From CALKCV01 sp964609515 (GTDB taxonomy: Bacteria; Cyanobacteriota; Cyanobacteriia; Cyanobacteriales; Microcoleaceae), in NCBI GenBank assembly GCA_964609515.1, contig CAZSTZ010000223.1:1-11636 (forward strand): a stretch of 11,636 nt of DNA. Reading direction: 5' to 3'. Made by a program: the position numbers and the translations under genes. Below, in pieces: positions 11,598 to 11,636 of the stretch. The notes under the pieces are model-generated. The model saw only the letters and a program-made list of their open reading frames with translations. It searched no databases and was not told the origin of the DNA. How positions within the stretch are numbered: the stretch's first letter is position 1; each line of letters opens with the position of its first letter.

Positions 11598-11636
11598 GTT
11601 TTTTGGACAATACCTTCGCCAGCATCGAGACTTAAG

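Noticed and set aside
11598..11636. Partial gene at the right edge
   Set aside because: The remaining bases are too short and show no start codon with support or recognisable protein sequence.

Overview
The window looks like chromosomal DNA from a filamentous cyanobacterium of the Oscillatoria/Microcoleus/Phormidium kind. Four things point there. There are 11 copies of the HIP1 octamer GCGATCGC in 11.6 kb. Several unrelated families of short tandem heptanucleotide repeats (the STRR type known from cyanobacteria) fill the intergenic gaps. Palindromic intergenic repeats are dispersed through the window. Finally, one amidase resembles the hormogonium morphoprotein TftA. The DNA is a scaffold, with a 100-N gap at 7987-8086.

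All genes but one read leftward (minus strand). From the left end: a probable operon at 51-2005 encodes a secreted caspase-fold cysteine protease with an EF-hand-like calcium loop, followed by two small unrecognised genes that overlap each other by 14 bp. Next to it lie an M28 zinc aminopeptidase-like gene (2056-2964), a ten-helix EamA/DMT transporter (3086-3949), a DUF2237 protein (4062-4424) and a TldE/PmbA-type member of the TldD/PmbA family (4539-5891). The gaps between 2006 and 4460 are largely made of heptad repeats, a different family in each; some run directly into start or stop codons. The only rightward gene (6073-6705) encodes a SWIM zinc-finger protein. It has a good sigma70-type promoter in the divergent gap.

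The centre (6706-8878) is a tandem duplication of an Rpn-family PD-(D/E)XK nuclease gene. Each unit has a hairpin of the GAAACC..GGTTTC family on its 3' side and a GGTGCGC palindrome on its 5' side. The copies are identical over 791 bp covering the upstream region and residues 1-240. They then diverge abruptly in the C-terminal tail, where copy A carries one more four-residue repeat than copy B. Copy B is cut by the scaffold gap, but the two sequences facing the gap share an exact 55-bp overlap, and merging them restores an intact 281-residue frame. The pattern matches what is known of Rpn toxin-antitoxin/antiphage genes, whose C-terminal part is hypervariable.

To the right are the TftA-like peptidoglycan hydrolase (amidase, linker, stalk-like and glucosaminidase regions), in which a usual zinc-ligand histidine reads as glutamine, and a solitary M.PvuII-like N4-cytosine DNA methyltransferase (10358-11458). 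The window ends in a palindromic intergenic repeat. No tRNA, rRNA, CRISPR array or complete insertion sequence was seen, and no gene-free stretch exceeds about 300 bases.
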